Of a stretch of 64,000 bases of DNA, positions 49,166 through 60,730 are shown one piece after another (position 1 is the stretch's first letter; each line of letters starts with the position of its first letter). The translations under genes and the position numbers were made by a program. The notes beneath the pieces are model-generated. The model did not search any database. It saw only the letters and a program-made list of their open reading frames with translations, and was not told where the DNA came from. The DNA is from Zhengitettix transpicula (lineage: Eukaryota > Arthropoda > Insecta > Orthoptera > Tetrigidae): contig CM073596.1 in NCBI GenBank assembly GCA_037074705.1, positions 58,866,001 through 58,930,000 on the forward strand, given 5' to 3'.

Positions 49166-49479
49166 TCTAATTAATAATTTTAAGTAAGCAAACCGTTACA
49201 CAAATACTTTATTTAAATTCGTCTGTCATTTTTCAGTATCTTTCGGGCTAATATTTGGCCATAATCATCTGTAATGGTAGACCGATAGTATTTAAATTGG
49301 CAAAAAAAAATAACTGATACTGTGTCAGGCGTTTCCTTTCTTAAAATCTTAAAATAAAATGCGTCAGTCGTCATTTAACTTCCTATATAAGTACTGATTA
49401 TTAATTTTAAACTCAAACGAACGTTTGTTTTATATCTTTAACTTTCAACAGCCAAATTAGAAAAAAACTAATTAGTTAA

Positions 49480-49870
49480 CAGAAAACATAAAAAAAATCA
49501 GACCAACGTTTCGTCCTCAATCTAGAACTTCATCAGGTTCTCAATGCTAGTAAATTATATTTAAACAAGTGGGGACAACAAATTTTGAGTATAAAAAATT
49601 ATACAAAATAGATTTAACCTACAATTTCCATACACTGTCATATTCATCTATAAACATTAGCCTAGTACTGATGTTGTATAAATATATTTCTAAGAACAAA
49701 CTCGATATGAGAATAAAAATTTGTTTCAGGAATACACAAGTACTGTTGCAGAAATTGTTAGCCAATACGTGTGTGTTGAAATATAATTTTTATTTGGATT
49801 TTTAGATGTATTCCTAGATTGAGGCCGAAACGTTGTGTTAATTTTTGTGTCTTTTTGTGTTGTTAATAAA
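49480..49870. repeat. Inverted-repeat element with a near-canonical hammerhead-like core
   Basis: The left arm, read on the minus strand, gives CTGATGA (49536-49530), one A, GTTCT-AGATTG-AGGAC (five pairs including one G-U), GAAACGTTGG (GAAA at 49512-49509). The right arm on the plus strand has CCTAGATTGAGGCCGAAACG with its 5' box missing. The ends AATTAGTTAACA and TGTTAATAAATT are roughly inverted. Confidence 0.55.
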
Positions 49871-50020
49871 TTATTTATGACTAATTTGGCTGTGTTTACA
49901 CATTTATAATTATGCTGAAGTCAGAAATATATAAATACTTTCAGCTTGTTATTTAATTTGAGGTTTACTCTGAAACAAACATTTTTAAAGTTTTGACTCG
50001 ACCTAAGTAATAATAAAAAT

Positions 50021-50200
50021 AATAAATACGACCTTCATTCAGATAAAATTTTAAATTGGGAAAACAATAACTACGAAACTTTAAAAGTACCGGACATTTC
50101 GACGTTACATAAAGACGCCTCGAAACGTCCGGCATTTTAAAATATTTTTTTGTTGTTATTGTTTTCCAATTTAAAGTATGTTAGTCGTATTTATTTATTA
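50021..50200. repeat. Hairpin (MITE-like) element
   Basis: Nested inverted segments are present: AATAAATACGAC with GTCGTATTTATT, TTAAATTGGGAAAACAATAA with TTATTGTTTTCCAATTTAA, and CCGGACATTTCGA with TCGAAACGTCCGG. It contains CGAAACGTCC but lacks a CTGANGA box. There is no coding sequence. Confidence 0.6.
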
Positions 50201-50534
50201 CAAGACGCTAATTTATATTTTAAAATTTAGTACACTTTTTGAATAATTAAAACTGGATAGGTTTTTTTTAAAAAAAAATAGTGTTCGACTTCACAACAAG
50301 TCAGTACTTTTGGGACACGCTGTATTTTATAATGACGTAGCAATAATTGATACATATATTTGGGTAACTTTCCGTTAAATTTGAGGCAACGAAGATATAG
50401 TATAATTGTGATTTTGGAGACAAGATGGGGTCCGAGAGGTAAATCTAATCAGGTACTGAAAATATTTGCAGATAGAGGTGTAATAGAATATCTGCTTTAT
50501 TTAGTGCATACAAAGAGCATGTAATTTCTGACTT

Positions 50535-50537
<3 letters not shown>

Positions 50538-50581
<44 letters not shown>
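50538..50581. repeat. (TA)n microsatellite
   Basis: An uninterrupted TA tract. Nearby at 50767-50781 is a poly-C run. No gene is seen in 50200-51120. Confidence 0.9.
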
Positions 50582-50583
<2 letters not shown>

Positions 50584-51119
50584 AGGTTTCACCCAGGAAT
50601 AAAATTTAGAAACGGAAACGAAGCCACCAAGCCTGAATCTGCCTTAAAAGTTTCCCCCAAAAGAGCCTGAGGCTCTCTTCACTTTCCGACCATCTACTGT
50701 AGTGAACGGCAAAACTAGTAACTAGGCTGGAGGAGGAGATCAAGGTTCGTATTCTGGTTCGCTCCCGCCCCCCCCCCCCCACCTTACTCACACACAGCGA
50801 GAGAGGAACTTGGAGCGATTGAATTAGTTTATTTTAAACAATCACATACAACTTATCAATTCTGAGAGGCGCGATTGGTGTCACACGGCTCTGAACAAAC
50901 AAAACGGAAAGTAGAAATACATGCTAGTAGAAAGTTATGAAAAGTGGTCTTGTCGAGGTAAATGGAGCACATGTCACGAACGAAGAGAAGAAAAAAAAGT
51001 GCAAATCAGAGGGAATAAAAGGGTATAGACAGGAAACGATCCAATTCAGCAATTCTTCGATCATCTCAACTGCTTAACCAGTTAACTTATAGTTGAGATA
51101 GCGAGGAAAATTGATTTCT

Positions 51120-51640
51120 TCTTCTTTTATTGGCACTGTAACCCAATGTGAGTTTTGCCCTTATTAACAATTTTCTCCCATTTCGCCCTCTCCTGTGTCA
51201 GTCTCCGGCCATCCTCTTACGTTCATGGTTTGTATATCCTTCTCATCGATGTCATCTACCCCCATCTTGTCCGGGGTCCCCCAATTTTCCTCCTCCAGGC
51301 TGGCTTCCAGTCCATAATCCGTCTAGGTGTTCTGCTTTCATTCATCCTAAGTACGTGTCCCATCCAGGCCAAACTTCTGCTCTTGATAAACTTAACACTG
51401 TCCTCGTTCTCTGATTGTTGTAATTCTTCATTCGTCCATACAGGTCCGTGTATCCTTCTCAGTATCTTGCGTTCAAATATTCTGAGTAAGTGCTTATCAT
51501 TATTATTAAGGGTCCACGTATACCACAACAGGTCTTATGAGTGTTTTGTAAATTTTTTAACTTCAAATTCCCTATTTAACATCTTGGATTTCATTAATTT
51601 TCCACACATGTATGTAGTAAGTTCTGTTACCATTTGATGA
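51120..51640 (-). pseudogene. Non-LTR retrotransposon ORF2 C-terminal remnant (third LINE)
   Basis: The minus strand reads YTWTLNNNDKHLLRIFERKI and LRRIHGPVWTNEELQ, then SRSLAWMGHVLRMNESRTPR and KIGGPRTRWG, then a WVDD-like continuation. The W.L.......L..FERKILRRI.GPV and L.W.GHV.RM blocks are diagnostic of LINE ORF2. It relates to the 7.3-8.1-kb copy more than to the 15.4-kb copy. It is disrupted and truncated. Confidence 0.7.
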
Positions 51641-51889
51641 CACGTTGTGTTTTATTTCACTTCCCACATTATTTTCACTGTTAAGTTTGGAAAATTGATT
51701 TTACGAATAATAGTTTACATGTACTTTATTTGACGTCATTTTTAAATCAATTATCGACACACACACGCAATTTGGTATAAGATGATTCTAACTGCTTAAC
51801 GTACACCTTTAAAGAAAAAAAAAATGGAGCTAACATTGATGAAAAAATATATATGACATTTATAATAATTATATAAATATTCAGTCATA

Positions 51890-52262
51890 CGCCAGAAAAT
51901 TTAAGTTAATTAAAAATAAGACATATCTGGTTGATAATTATGGAGTTGGTGTCATATTTAAGTCTTTTAAAAATCTTAATTCAGTTAATAATATTAAAGA
52001 CAATATTAGTATTTTTAGAAGTAAAAAAAAAACATCACCATGCAGTTTACAAAACTAATTGTAACGCCTGTTATATAGGTCAAACAAAGAGGTCGCAGTA
52101 AAAAAAACTGCGTCAGTGAACACACACAAAAAGAAGAATTTTAAAATAAATACTAAACATCTTCTCAGGTGTGTCCAAACACATGTGTCTCCATAACCAC
52201 CTATTTGATTGGGGAAAATGTAATAACTTTTTTTTAAAGAAGAATTAAGATATTTTTCCAAG
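51890..52262 (+). pseudogene. Fourth PLE remnant with GIY-YIG fragment
   Basis: Frames read GVGVIFKSFKNLNSVNNIKD, NISIFRS and, after a short A-run shift, YKTNCNACYIGQTKRSQ. This is the PLE C-terminal order: linker between RT and endonuclease, then GIY-YIG. It is more complete upstream of the endonuclease than the other three copies. It lacks a recognisable downstream hammerhead-like core. Confidence 0.6.
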
Positions 52263-52329
52263 ATTGATGAGACACCCGTTCAACTCCAACAGATTTAAAT
52301 GTAAAATTAAAACAGAAATATTTATCCGG

Positions 52330-52565
52330 CTCTAATAACGGCCGTTTTAGCATGTATGAAATTTTTCACCCCCGTCCACACCCGCTCCCTGGGAAGGGGG
52401 GTTGTAGATGTGTCTTACCCCGACAGTGACCGTCTCCTGGTCGCAAAGACACACGTGTACGAAATTTGGTGAAGTTTGCTCAACGGGTGTAGATTTATAT
52501 AAGGAACATACATACATATATACATACATACATACACTCATTTTAATTTATAAGAAGATACAGGA
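52330..52565 (+). repeat. RTE-like dispersed repeat, 3' part
   Basis: The order CACCCCCGTCCACACCC, CTTACCCCGACAGTGACC, TGTACGAAATTTGG, GTGTAGATTTATATAAGGAA, CATA units and TTTATAAGAAGAT matches 61270-61495 closely. Confidence 0.5.
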
Positions 52566-53640
52566 TTACATTCTTTACGGATATATTCGTCAAAATAATA
52601 GTACGTAAGAAAACAAACAAAAAATAGGTCATTTTTAATTTAAAACGACAGTTTATTTCGCCCGGAGCAACGTTTAAAATAATTTAAGGTCAACTATAAT
52701 AACTTTTAAAATGTTGTAGAGTATTAAATATTTGAGCTGCGAGAGTGCTGGAACATCGACGAGAGCAATTCAAAAATTAATTGGAAAGTGATTAAGACCA
52801 AATTACAAATTTCAACCTGCAATATGAATGATTGTGCGGCAGAAAATTAGAGCCTCGTCACACACATGAAGAAAGACATTCTAGATGCCCTTGGCCTTTT
52901 CTTTTTCCCAAAATAAATTACTAATGTAATGTGTAATGTGTATCAGTTTACCAAGACACTTGAAATTAAAGAGCAACGAAGCTGCACGCACAAGAACCTA
53001 AATGTTAACGACGTGGAATGAGAACAACACGGAGAGACAATTACGGGGGGGAGGCAGAACAGCAATTCCGGACACACAATTTAGTTTGTTACTTCCCTCC
53101 TCTCTCTCTCTCTCTCCTCTTTTCACGGCGTGGACCCACAATTGTAAATTCTCCCCCCTCCCCCCCCCCTGTTCCTCACGTAGAGCGAGAGCGAGTGAGA
53201 CAATTACTTCTTCGGAAAGGAACCGTCACGAACATCTGGCGAAAGGGCTGGTGCGTACTTTGCAGAAAGGGCATGGTCACCACTACCACAAGGGCAAAGT
53301 TGGGAAGAACCTCACGTCACGTCACGTTAGCAGGCCTTGACGCGATTCCGTGCAAAAGTGGTACTTGCAATTTGTCGCATGGCTTGAGATTGATTGGTTA
53401 CGGGTGTTTGGACGACGCGTCACTGCGGCCTTCGTTGGTCCGTTACAGATCGCGCGACCTTTCACGTCTCGTATCTACGAACTATCAGAGTCGTCGAGAA
53501 TAACAACTGATTGGAACACATTTAACAGTCTCCAAATTCTTCATCAGCAACCACTCGAGAGCTTTCGATGGTCGCAGCGTCTATTCTTTATCCCTCAGAA
53601 AGCACTGCAATGAAGAAGTTACATCTATATTCTCAAGTAA
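52566..53640. other. No supported gene; GC-richer block
   Basis: Bases 52980-53610 are less AT-rich and hold overlapping ORFs up to 161 codons. These have low-complexity Ser/Leu/Pro stretches from CT and C tracts (53098-53120, 53148-53170) and no family motif. I do not call a gene. Confidence 0.35.
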
Positions 53641-53647
53641 TACATAT

Positions 53648-53900
53648 AAAGAATAAGAAAGACACCCAATTCAGACAAAAAAAAGTGAGAATATAAATAC
53701 CACACAACGTTTCTGGGATCGTTGTTCCCGTTGGTCAGGTTACTAAGAAGAGCCTAGAGCGACACAAATGCGCTCGTCAATTGAAAAAAAAACACCTCAA
53801 AAGCGACGACAATGGAAGAGCCGAAGGCTTAGCTTAACAATAACGGAGCGACGACAATGGGAAAACAAAAGGTTTAGCGTAACAATAATAAGGGATCATA
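53648..53900 (-). repeat. PLE-type terminal repeat
   Basis: It carries ACCACACAACGTTTCTGGG, a decayed GTTGGTCAGG box, GCGACACAAATGCGC and then two GCGACGACAATGG phrases, as in the copies at 792-966 and 2822-3125. Confidence 0.55.
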
Positions 53901-54411
53901 CCAAATGTTGAGTTTGAATAATTCAGTTTTTTGACCAATACAAGACAATATTTTTATATACACTGTTATTACAAATTTTTATCAATTATTTTGTGTTGAA
54001 GCTTAAAAACTCATTCCGCTGCTTCAGAAAAAAAAAACAGTTTCAAGTTTAACAGGCATTTAAACAATAGTTTTATTACAATGTTTTAGTTTTAAAAAAA
54101 ATGGAACTGGATATCATTGTATAAAAAAAATTGAATGGAGAAAAGTTTAAATAATCGTCTTACAATTGTATTGGCACATGTGAGTAAAAGAAATGAGACA
54201 AAACATTTTACATAATTATATAAAGAAGAAGAGAAGTGAACCCTAAGGTCCCACGCATTCAAAACAACCAAAGACAGCAATGAGCATAAGATCATACACT
54301 TTTGTCCAAGAGCTTCAGTATCACTCTGGACATTAATAGAATTGTTCTTATTAATTCTAATATTGATCATTGATCAGTCTGGAAAAATAAGTTACATACG
54401 ACGTCAGGAAT

Positions 54412-54945
54412 CTTTTTTTTTTAGGGTAACAGGCTACATGAGGGTAATCCACAAGGTGGCAACTCCCCTTTAATAGCATAGGAAGGGATTTGAAAGGGGG
54501 GATGTGGAAGGGTGGAGGAAGGTAGCCAAGGGTTAACTAGGGGGCCCCCCGGGCAATATTTTAAGGATCCTACCCGGCGTCCGCCTAAAGAAATGCAGGA
54601 AAAACCCTAGAATAACCTGCATCAGGTAGGTCTGGCATTGGGTACTTGTCCCACAGCCTTCCGTGAGAGGGAGAGGAGTTTGCTGTGGGGACGCAGCATT
54701 CCCTTCTCCGTGCTTCGACCAGTTTAGGAGGCAGCTGGCCGACTGTTCCAATGGGAACAGCGAACAACTCTTACCGTATGCCCAAGGTCTGTGACCCCCG
54801 GAAAATACACCTCTCAGAACAGGCCGAGGTGCCACGGCTTGTGGGAACCTTAGTTCAAAAACGGAGAGGAAAAGGTATCCCCAAAGGTAGCCCCTTCGTG
54901 TCTCTCCTACAAGGTTCTGCCTGCGAGGGAACATCCCTCCAGGAT
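54412..54945 (-). mobile_element. 540-bp repeat, copy 4
   Basis: In minus orientation it begins with a T run (the A tail) at 54412-54422 and AGGGTAACAGGCTACATGAG. It ends with one hairpin unit (CTGCCTGCGAGGGAACATCC) near 54940. Confidence 0.7.
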
Positions 54946-56195
54946 CTAACATCCGTCCAGTTGAAGTTACGATTATTTCAATAAATAACCGAGTGCTTTA
55001 TCCGTTCCTTTATCCTCTCCTTTAAAGCGCTTTTAGTTTGAACAATATACACAGCATTGCAACCCTTGTAAACAACAAAATGAGTATCCTCCGGAATGAA
55101 GGGGTCGTGACGATTTCAACTCGTTGGTATGTTAATAATGGTTATGGACAATGAGTTTTGGTACTGAAGATGATAAGCAAAGCAGCCCAAAACGTCGCCT
55201 GAGCCACGAGCGTCGCCCCTTCCGTTTCCGGGAACCGTTTCTACTGCGTGTACTTCCTGTTGGGTGAGTTGCCTAGCCTGGGGGCTCCTGTCCTGTGCTG
55301 CTGCTGCTGCTGCTAATAACAGTCGCTCGGAAAGTGACATCTTGCAGGCGGCCTCTCCGTAATTCAGAGCACACGCATTGCAAGATTGGCAGAGCAGTTA
55401 TGTGTCACTTCTCACTGTTACATCGCTGGGTTGAGCGCAGTCCTTGACACACGCACACATCAACAATCTGTCTGGAAAAGGAGGGTTCAACGCAGATGCT
55501 ACTGCTGCTTGCGCGATGGGGAACCATTAATTACTTCTGGACCTCTTCCCATGAACTTTTATCGCGCTTTCGAAAAGGCGATTCGGCGATGGTCAGCGGA
55601 GAAGGTGAGGCTCCGCCATGATTAATAGGCTTTACGTGGAAGACGTAAATTGGACCGGAGCAGCCTGCGTTGAGCGCGAGCTTTTTGCAAAACGCAACAG
55701 GCAGTTAAAACAAACATCGTAAAGCACTGGATCATCGTATTTCATCCGGTCGTCTTGCTCAACTTTCATATTTATTGATTCAAAATATTTGTGCTAAGTT
55801 CAACAACTACACTGAATGGCATGAAAAGAAAATCTATTAACAAAGGAGAGATATTTGTGTTTTATAACGAATAAACGAAACACAGCAGCAAACGTAAAAG
55901 TTTTAACTTACATTTGGTCACTTTTTGGATTTGCAATATGAGGACAATGGCCGAAGTACTTGAGATGACTTACTGTAATCCAATATTTGACCCTTCTTTT
56001 AGTGTCACATTTCCCCTCAGAACGATATTTAAAAGACACAAGTAATGTATTTTATTTCATTCTTCTATTACACAAATATACCTATTATAATAATGATGAA
56101 AAAAAATTCGTCTTATTCTGCGACCTCACCAAGTATGAAAATTTCTAATCTTTAATTTATAAAGTAAATAACATATGTATTTTGAAAATAAAATA
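54946..56195. other. No supported gene; GC-richer block with CTG repeat
   Basis: Bases 55180-55690 are distinctly richer in CpG and contain a CTG/GCT repeat (about 55296-55315). On the minus strand this gives an ORF MSLSERLLLAAAAAAQDRS with a poly-Ala run. It could be a first exon or promoter region, but no conserved motif supports a call. Confidence 0.35.
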
Positions 56196-56199
56196 AAAA

Positions 56200-56600
56200 A
56201 TTACGTCTGATTGAAAATAATGAATAATAAAGACAGACAAATGCAGACAAAAAAATAGGGTAATATAAATACCACACAACAACGTTTCTGGGATCCTTCG
56301 TCAAGGTGCTAAGAAGAGCCTAAGGAAACACAACTGCACTGGTCAGTTGACAACACTCAAAAGCTCTCCTATTTCAATAAGTATATAAAAAAATAAGGTG
56401 ATAAAATAAATACCACACGTCGTTTTTGTGCAAACCTTGTGGCTTTCGTCAGGTGTAAAAAATCTTACGTATGAGCTTTGTGAACGGAAACACCTCTATT
56501 AGGCTCTTCTTAGCACCTGACGAAAGGGAACAAGGATCCCAGAAAAAGTTGTTGTCTGGTATCACTTTTTTGTCTGTATTGTCTGTCTTTTATTATTCAA
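56200..56600. repeat. Composite PLE-type inverted repeat, second full copy
   Basis: The same order of parts and the same internal junctions occur as at 5675-6058: outer minus arm, AAAAGCTCTCCTATTTCAAT, subfamily 2 minus core, ATCTTACGTATGAGC, outer plus arm. The plus arm has CTGACGAAAGGGAACAAGG and GATCCCAGAAA. Confidence 0.6.
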
Positions 56601-56789
56601 CATATGTATTTATAACGTTTCAGAAGAAAAATTACAAATTATTTTAATTTAATTTTAATAAAATTAAATTATAATACGTCTGCTTTTAAAATTAATAGTA
56701 ATAAGATAAAATAGCCAAATGACAAGACAAAATGAAGTGATGATATAAATCCCTTAAAACGTTTCTTCAGTAGCTAAAAAAAAACCACA

Positions 56790-57415
56790 AGAGCCAAGAA
56801 CGACACAACCGCTCAATACAGTTGACAAAGTCAGAAGACTGTGCCAAGAGCGACACAACCGCTCAATACAGTTGACAAACTCAGAAGACTGTGTGCCAAG
56901 AGGGACACAACTGTTCAATACAGTTGACAAACTCAGAAGACTGTGCCAAGAGGGACACAACCGCTCAATAACGTTGACAAACTCAGAAGACTGTGCCAAG
57001 AGGGATACAACCGCTCAGTACAGTTGACAAAGATTGTGCCAAGAGGGACACAACCGCTCAATACAGTTAACAAAGACTGTGCCAAGAGCGACACAACCGC
57101 TCAATACAGTTGACAAAGACTGTGCCAAGAGCGACACAACCGCTCAATACAGTTGACAAAGACTGTGCCAAGATCGACACAACCGCTCAATACAGTTGAC
57201 AAACTCAGAAAACTGTGCCCAGAGCGACACAACCGCTCAATACAGTTCACAAAGACTGTGCCAAGAGCGACACAACCGCTCAATACAGTTGACAAACTCA
57301 GAAGACTGTGCCAAGAGGGATTCAACCGCTCAATACAGTTGACAAAGACTGTGACAAGAGCGACACAACCGCTCAATACAGTTGACAAAATCAGAACACT
57401 GTGCGGTTGTGTCGC
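56790..57415 (+). repeat. Minisatellite of 43/50-bp units inside an inverted-repeat element
   Basis: About thirteen tandem units run GTGCCAAGAGCGACACAACC, GCTCAATACAGTTGACAAA, then either GACT (43-bp form) or CTCAGAAGACT (50-bp form). The unit resembles the GAGCGACACAACTGC, CAGTTGACAACACTC segment of the PLE-type repeats. The array ends with the inverse phrase GCGGTTGTGTCGCTCTTG at about 57402. Flanks (AAACGTTTCTTCAGTAGCTA and TAGCTACTCAAAGC, AGAAACGTT) are inverted, so the array is the expanded centre of a hairpin element. Confidence 0.8.
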
Positions 57416-57605
57416 TCTTGAGTCTTGAGGTGTGTGTGTGTTTTATTTAGCTACTCAAAGCTTCCAGAAACGTTAAACTGTAAGTTCCAAATTTAAGTGT
57501 TAGCTTTTGCTTCAAAGAAACTTTTTTTTAGTCTTCTGAATTATCACTTCAATTTATTTTATCATTATTTTGTTTATGGTTCATTTATTATTCCTGTGGA
57601 AGAAA

Positions 57606-57858
57606 TTAATCGATCTTCAGGTCCATTTCTTTAATGGAATCGTGTAACGACGAAAGAAGTTCTTGTAAGGAAATACCGTATTCAGCCATAAGGAACAATG
57701 GCGTAAGACGACGGTCGGGGTAAAGTTGCTGATATTCACACAGGTTTACACTGGCGAGGCAGGTCCACGGACCTTTGGCGCGATGACAGGTGGAAAGCTG
57801 GTTGGTATTAATTGCCCTGTCAGAGAACGCGTCCACGGCAAACGTCCCGCGTGCTTAT
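57606..57858 (-). CDS. Orphan 3'-terminal exon of an unrecognised protein
   Basis: A minus-strand open frame ends at TAA (57606) and reads INTNQLSTCHRAKGPWTCLA, SVNLCEYQQLYPDRRLTPLF, LMAEYGISLQELLSSLHDSI, KEMDLKID. Codon use is GC-rich at third positions, unlike nearby random ORFs, and residue composition is protein-like, with a two-Cys GPWTCL...LCEY segment. There is no ATG at the start of the frame. A 3' splice site CTCTGACAG puts the exon start at 57816, or a second AG puts it near 57858. Upstream exons were not found with confidence (ORF 57897-58085 on the same strand is a weak candidate). I do not recognise the family. Confidence 0.45.
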
Positions 57859-58034
57859 TCTTGAGAACATTCCCCCCCTTTTTTATATATACACAATTAT
57901 TGCCTCGAGTCAAGAAAGTTGTGTGCGCTTCGACGGTAACGAGAACAAGTAGGAATGGGCGACTCGGAAGCTTCTTCAGAATTTTCCAAAAATGAGCTCA
58001 AAATATTTACCTGGTGAAGAACTGCTTCTATGGT

Positions 58035-58580
58035 GCAGGCTACATGAGGGTAATCCACATGGTGGTAACTCCCCTTTAATAGCATAGGAAGGGATTTGAA
58101 AGGGGGGATGCGGAAGGGTAGAGGAAGGTAGCCAAGGGTTTAATAGGGCCCCCGGGCTATATTTTAAGGATCCTACCCGGCAATCGTCTAAATAAATGCA
58201 GTGAAAACCCTAGAAAAACCTGCATCAGGTAGGTCGGGCATTGGGTACTTGTCCCACGCCCTTCCCTGGATGGCGGGAGAGGAGTTTGCTGTGGGGACGC
58301 AGCTTTCTCTTCTCCGTGCCTCGACCAGTTTAGGAGGCAGCTGACCGACTATTCCAATGGGATTAGCGGACAACTCTTACCGAATGCCCAAGGTCTGTGA
58401 CCCCCGGAACATACACCTCTCAGAACAGGCCGAGGTGCTTCGGCTTGTGGGAACCTTAGTTCAAAAACGGAGAGGAAAAGGCATCCCCAAAGGTAGCCCC
58501 TTCGTATCTCTCCTACAAGGTGCTGCCTGCGAGAGAACATCCCTATCAGGTATTGCCTGCGAGATAATAGCCCTCGCAAG
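58035..58580 (-). mobile_element. 540-bp repeat, copy 5
   Basis: A near full-length minus copy. The 5' end carries two hairpin units (GCCTGCGAGATAATAGCCC and GCCTGCGAGAGAACATCCC). It lacks an obvious A tail. Confidence 0.7.
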
Positions 58581-58657
58581 ATGGTTCATTGGCTTCTGCT
58601 AAATAAACTCATTTGTTATATATTGTAAAAGAAGACTGAAACTGCAGTAAGATGGAA

Positions 58658-58675
58658 TAATAATAATAATAATAA
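58658..58675. repeat. (AAT)n microsatellite
   Basis: Six or so AAT/ATA units in a row, with no associated gene. Confidence 0.7.
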
Positions 58676-58789
58676 TACCAATTTATTTAGTTCTGTAATC
58701 TCTGACGTCATCGAAATACAATTTTAAAGGAATATTTTATTTTTAAATTACTTCATAATTAATATTTTTTTGTTTGTCATAAAGTTTTA

Positions 58790-58830
58790 ACAACGTTTCT
58801 GTACATGTTCTGGTACCTTCTTCAGGCACT
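58790..58830 (-). repeat. Isolated hammerhead-like core
   Basis: The minus strand reads CTGAAGA (58825-58819), AG, GTAC-CAGAACAT-GTAC, A, GAAACGTTGTT (GAAA at 58799-58796). No PLE-type flanks were recognised. Confidence 0.4.
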
Positions 58831-59905
58831 ATCTGAGTGGGGGGGGTTTCTTTTCGAATTATTAAAAGCGGCCTGTTTTAATATATATATATCTTTTATT
58901 ATTTTTCAGTAGCGAGATTTGACGTTGAAATTCGTCATCGCAACGAATTGCGGAAAAGTTGATGTAACCTTAGAACTCGATGGAAAAAGATACTGATTTG
59001 GAAGTCGATATTCGATCTTCACACACAATGCTTTCATAAGGTAACTCTTGTTTTCATTAAAACGTACAACGGCCATTTTTTTTTTGCATTTTAATTACGT
59101 GTAAATCATTTTCCCTGTAAAACAATATATCTTTTATTCATAAGAGCACTAATAATTTTATATCATCTCCAATAACCGAATGAACGTCCGGGTGATCGAA
59201 TAAATATATCGATTATCGCTGTTAATGTTCGATTCGATTTGCGTCTCGTCGTGAGTCTGAGACTGTATGTAATGAGCGCTAACGTGAAAGGTGTGAATCT
59301 CGGACTGTAGTAGGGAAGGGGGGGGGGGTTATTACAGACCAACTGGTTCGTCAATTACGAAGGTAACCTCGAGTAGCCACAGCAGGTGCGCGTAATAAAC
59401 ATCGAGAAAAGCAAAATTACACCTCTCAATAAATACCACCACTGGTTTGCCCGTCAAGTCGTTAAAGAATCATCCATCATAATATTTACTCACGGAACTA
59501 TTTAGCTTTACAGTTACGTCTTTTAAGCTACGGATCTCATAAATCTACTCGGCTTTGGGTGTAACATGGTATATTATTTAGCAAGGCATTTTTCTGGAAA
59601 AATAAATACCCTATTTATTGTTCAAAATCGGTTATGTCTAGTAGAAATCACCTTTCATACTTTCATTTAGTTCATTTGTAAATAAACATAATTTATTTGT
59701 CACGATTTTTTTCATTTTAATACATGTAAAGAATAAAATTTAAATAAAATAGCCAATTTAACAGACAGATGGTAATTAAAAACAACCTAAAGAAGTATTT
59801 TTCATTGCAGAGAAATTCTCACTAATATTCCGTTAATGACATGAATACTCATACTTATGAGGCAGAAGATTAATATAACTGCAAGTTGACCACTTCTCCT
59901 GTCAT
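58831..59905. other. Gene-free stretch
   Basis: No coding motifs. A G tract lies near 59318-59329. Confidence 0.4.
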
Positions 59906-59907
59906 TC

Positions 59908-60397
59908 CCTGCGAGGGATGTTCTCTCGCAGGCAGAACCTTATAGGAGGGACACGAAGGGGCTACCTTTGGGTACGCCTTTTCTTCTCCGTTTTTGAACT
60001 AAGGTTCCCACAAGCCGAGGCACCTCGGCCTGTTTTGAGAGGTGTATGTTCCGGGGTCACAGACCTTGGCCATACGGTAAGAGTTGTCCGCTATTTCCAT
60101 TGGAATAGTCGGCCAGCTGCCTCCTAAACTGGTCGAGGCACAGCTGCGTCCCCACAGCAAACTCCTCTCCCGCTATCGGAAGGGCGTGGGACAAATACCC
60201 AATGCCCGACCTACCCGATGCAGGTTTTTCTAAGGTTTTCCCTGCATTTCTTTAGGCGAATGCCGGGTAGGATCCTTAAACTATAGCCCGGGGGGCCCTA
60301 GTTAACCCTTGCCTACCTTCCTCTACCCTTCCGCATCCCCCCTTTCAAATCCCTTCCTATACTATTAAACGGGAGTTGCCACTACGTGGATTACTCT
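59908..60397 (+). mobile_element. 540-bp repeat, copy 6
   Basis: It starts with one hairpin unit (CCCTGCGAGGG...TCTCGCAGG) and ends at GTGGATTACTCTAG. An internal deletion of about 15 bases lies after GTCGAGGCAC. Confidence 0.7.
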
Positions 60398-60730
60398 AGA
60401 CAATATTAGAATTAATTATGAGTTATTCGTCACGAATCCATATGTCTATTATATTGTTAACTGAAGGAACATGAATCGTCATTGACTGATCCTCGAATCC
60501 ATGCCTCAACCACGATTGAAGTCAGTACAAAGGAAAAAATACTTTCTTGTCGTTTTAAAAGTTCACAATTTTCGATACAAGTAAAACTTTAGCTTCCGGT
60601 TAAGTGTTCGCAACGAAGGAAGAATAATGGTAACTAGGAGTGTGTAATTAATAGATTGAAATTATATTAAAATGTTGTAACTGTGTCTCGTAAAGTGTTT
60701 TTTGAGACCAAAGCTTCTGTATTATATTAA

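Noticed and set aside
53018..53503. 161-codon ORF on the plus strand
   Set aside because: It is low in complexity (CT and C tracts), overlaps an equally long ORF in another frame, and has no motif or splice context.
57101..57388. Repetitive ORFs with STVLSGC or CIERLCR units
   Set aside because: These are the translation of the minisatellite in the two strands. Unit lengths of 43 and 50 bases break any frame.
56790..57415. CRISPR-like array
   Set aside because: The units are directly adjacent with no unique spacers, and the genome is eukaryotic.
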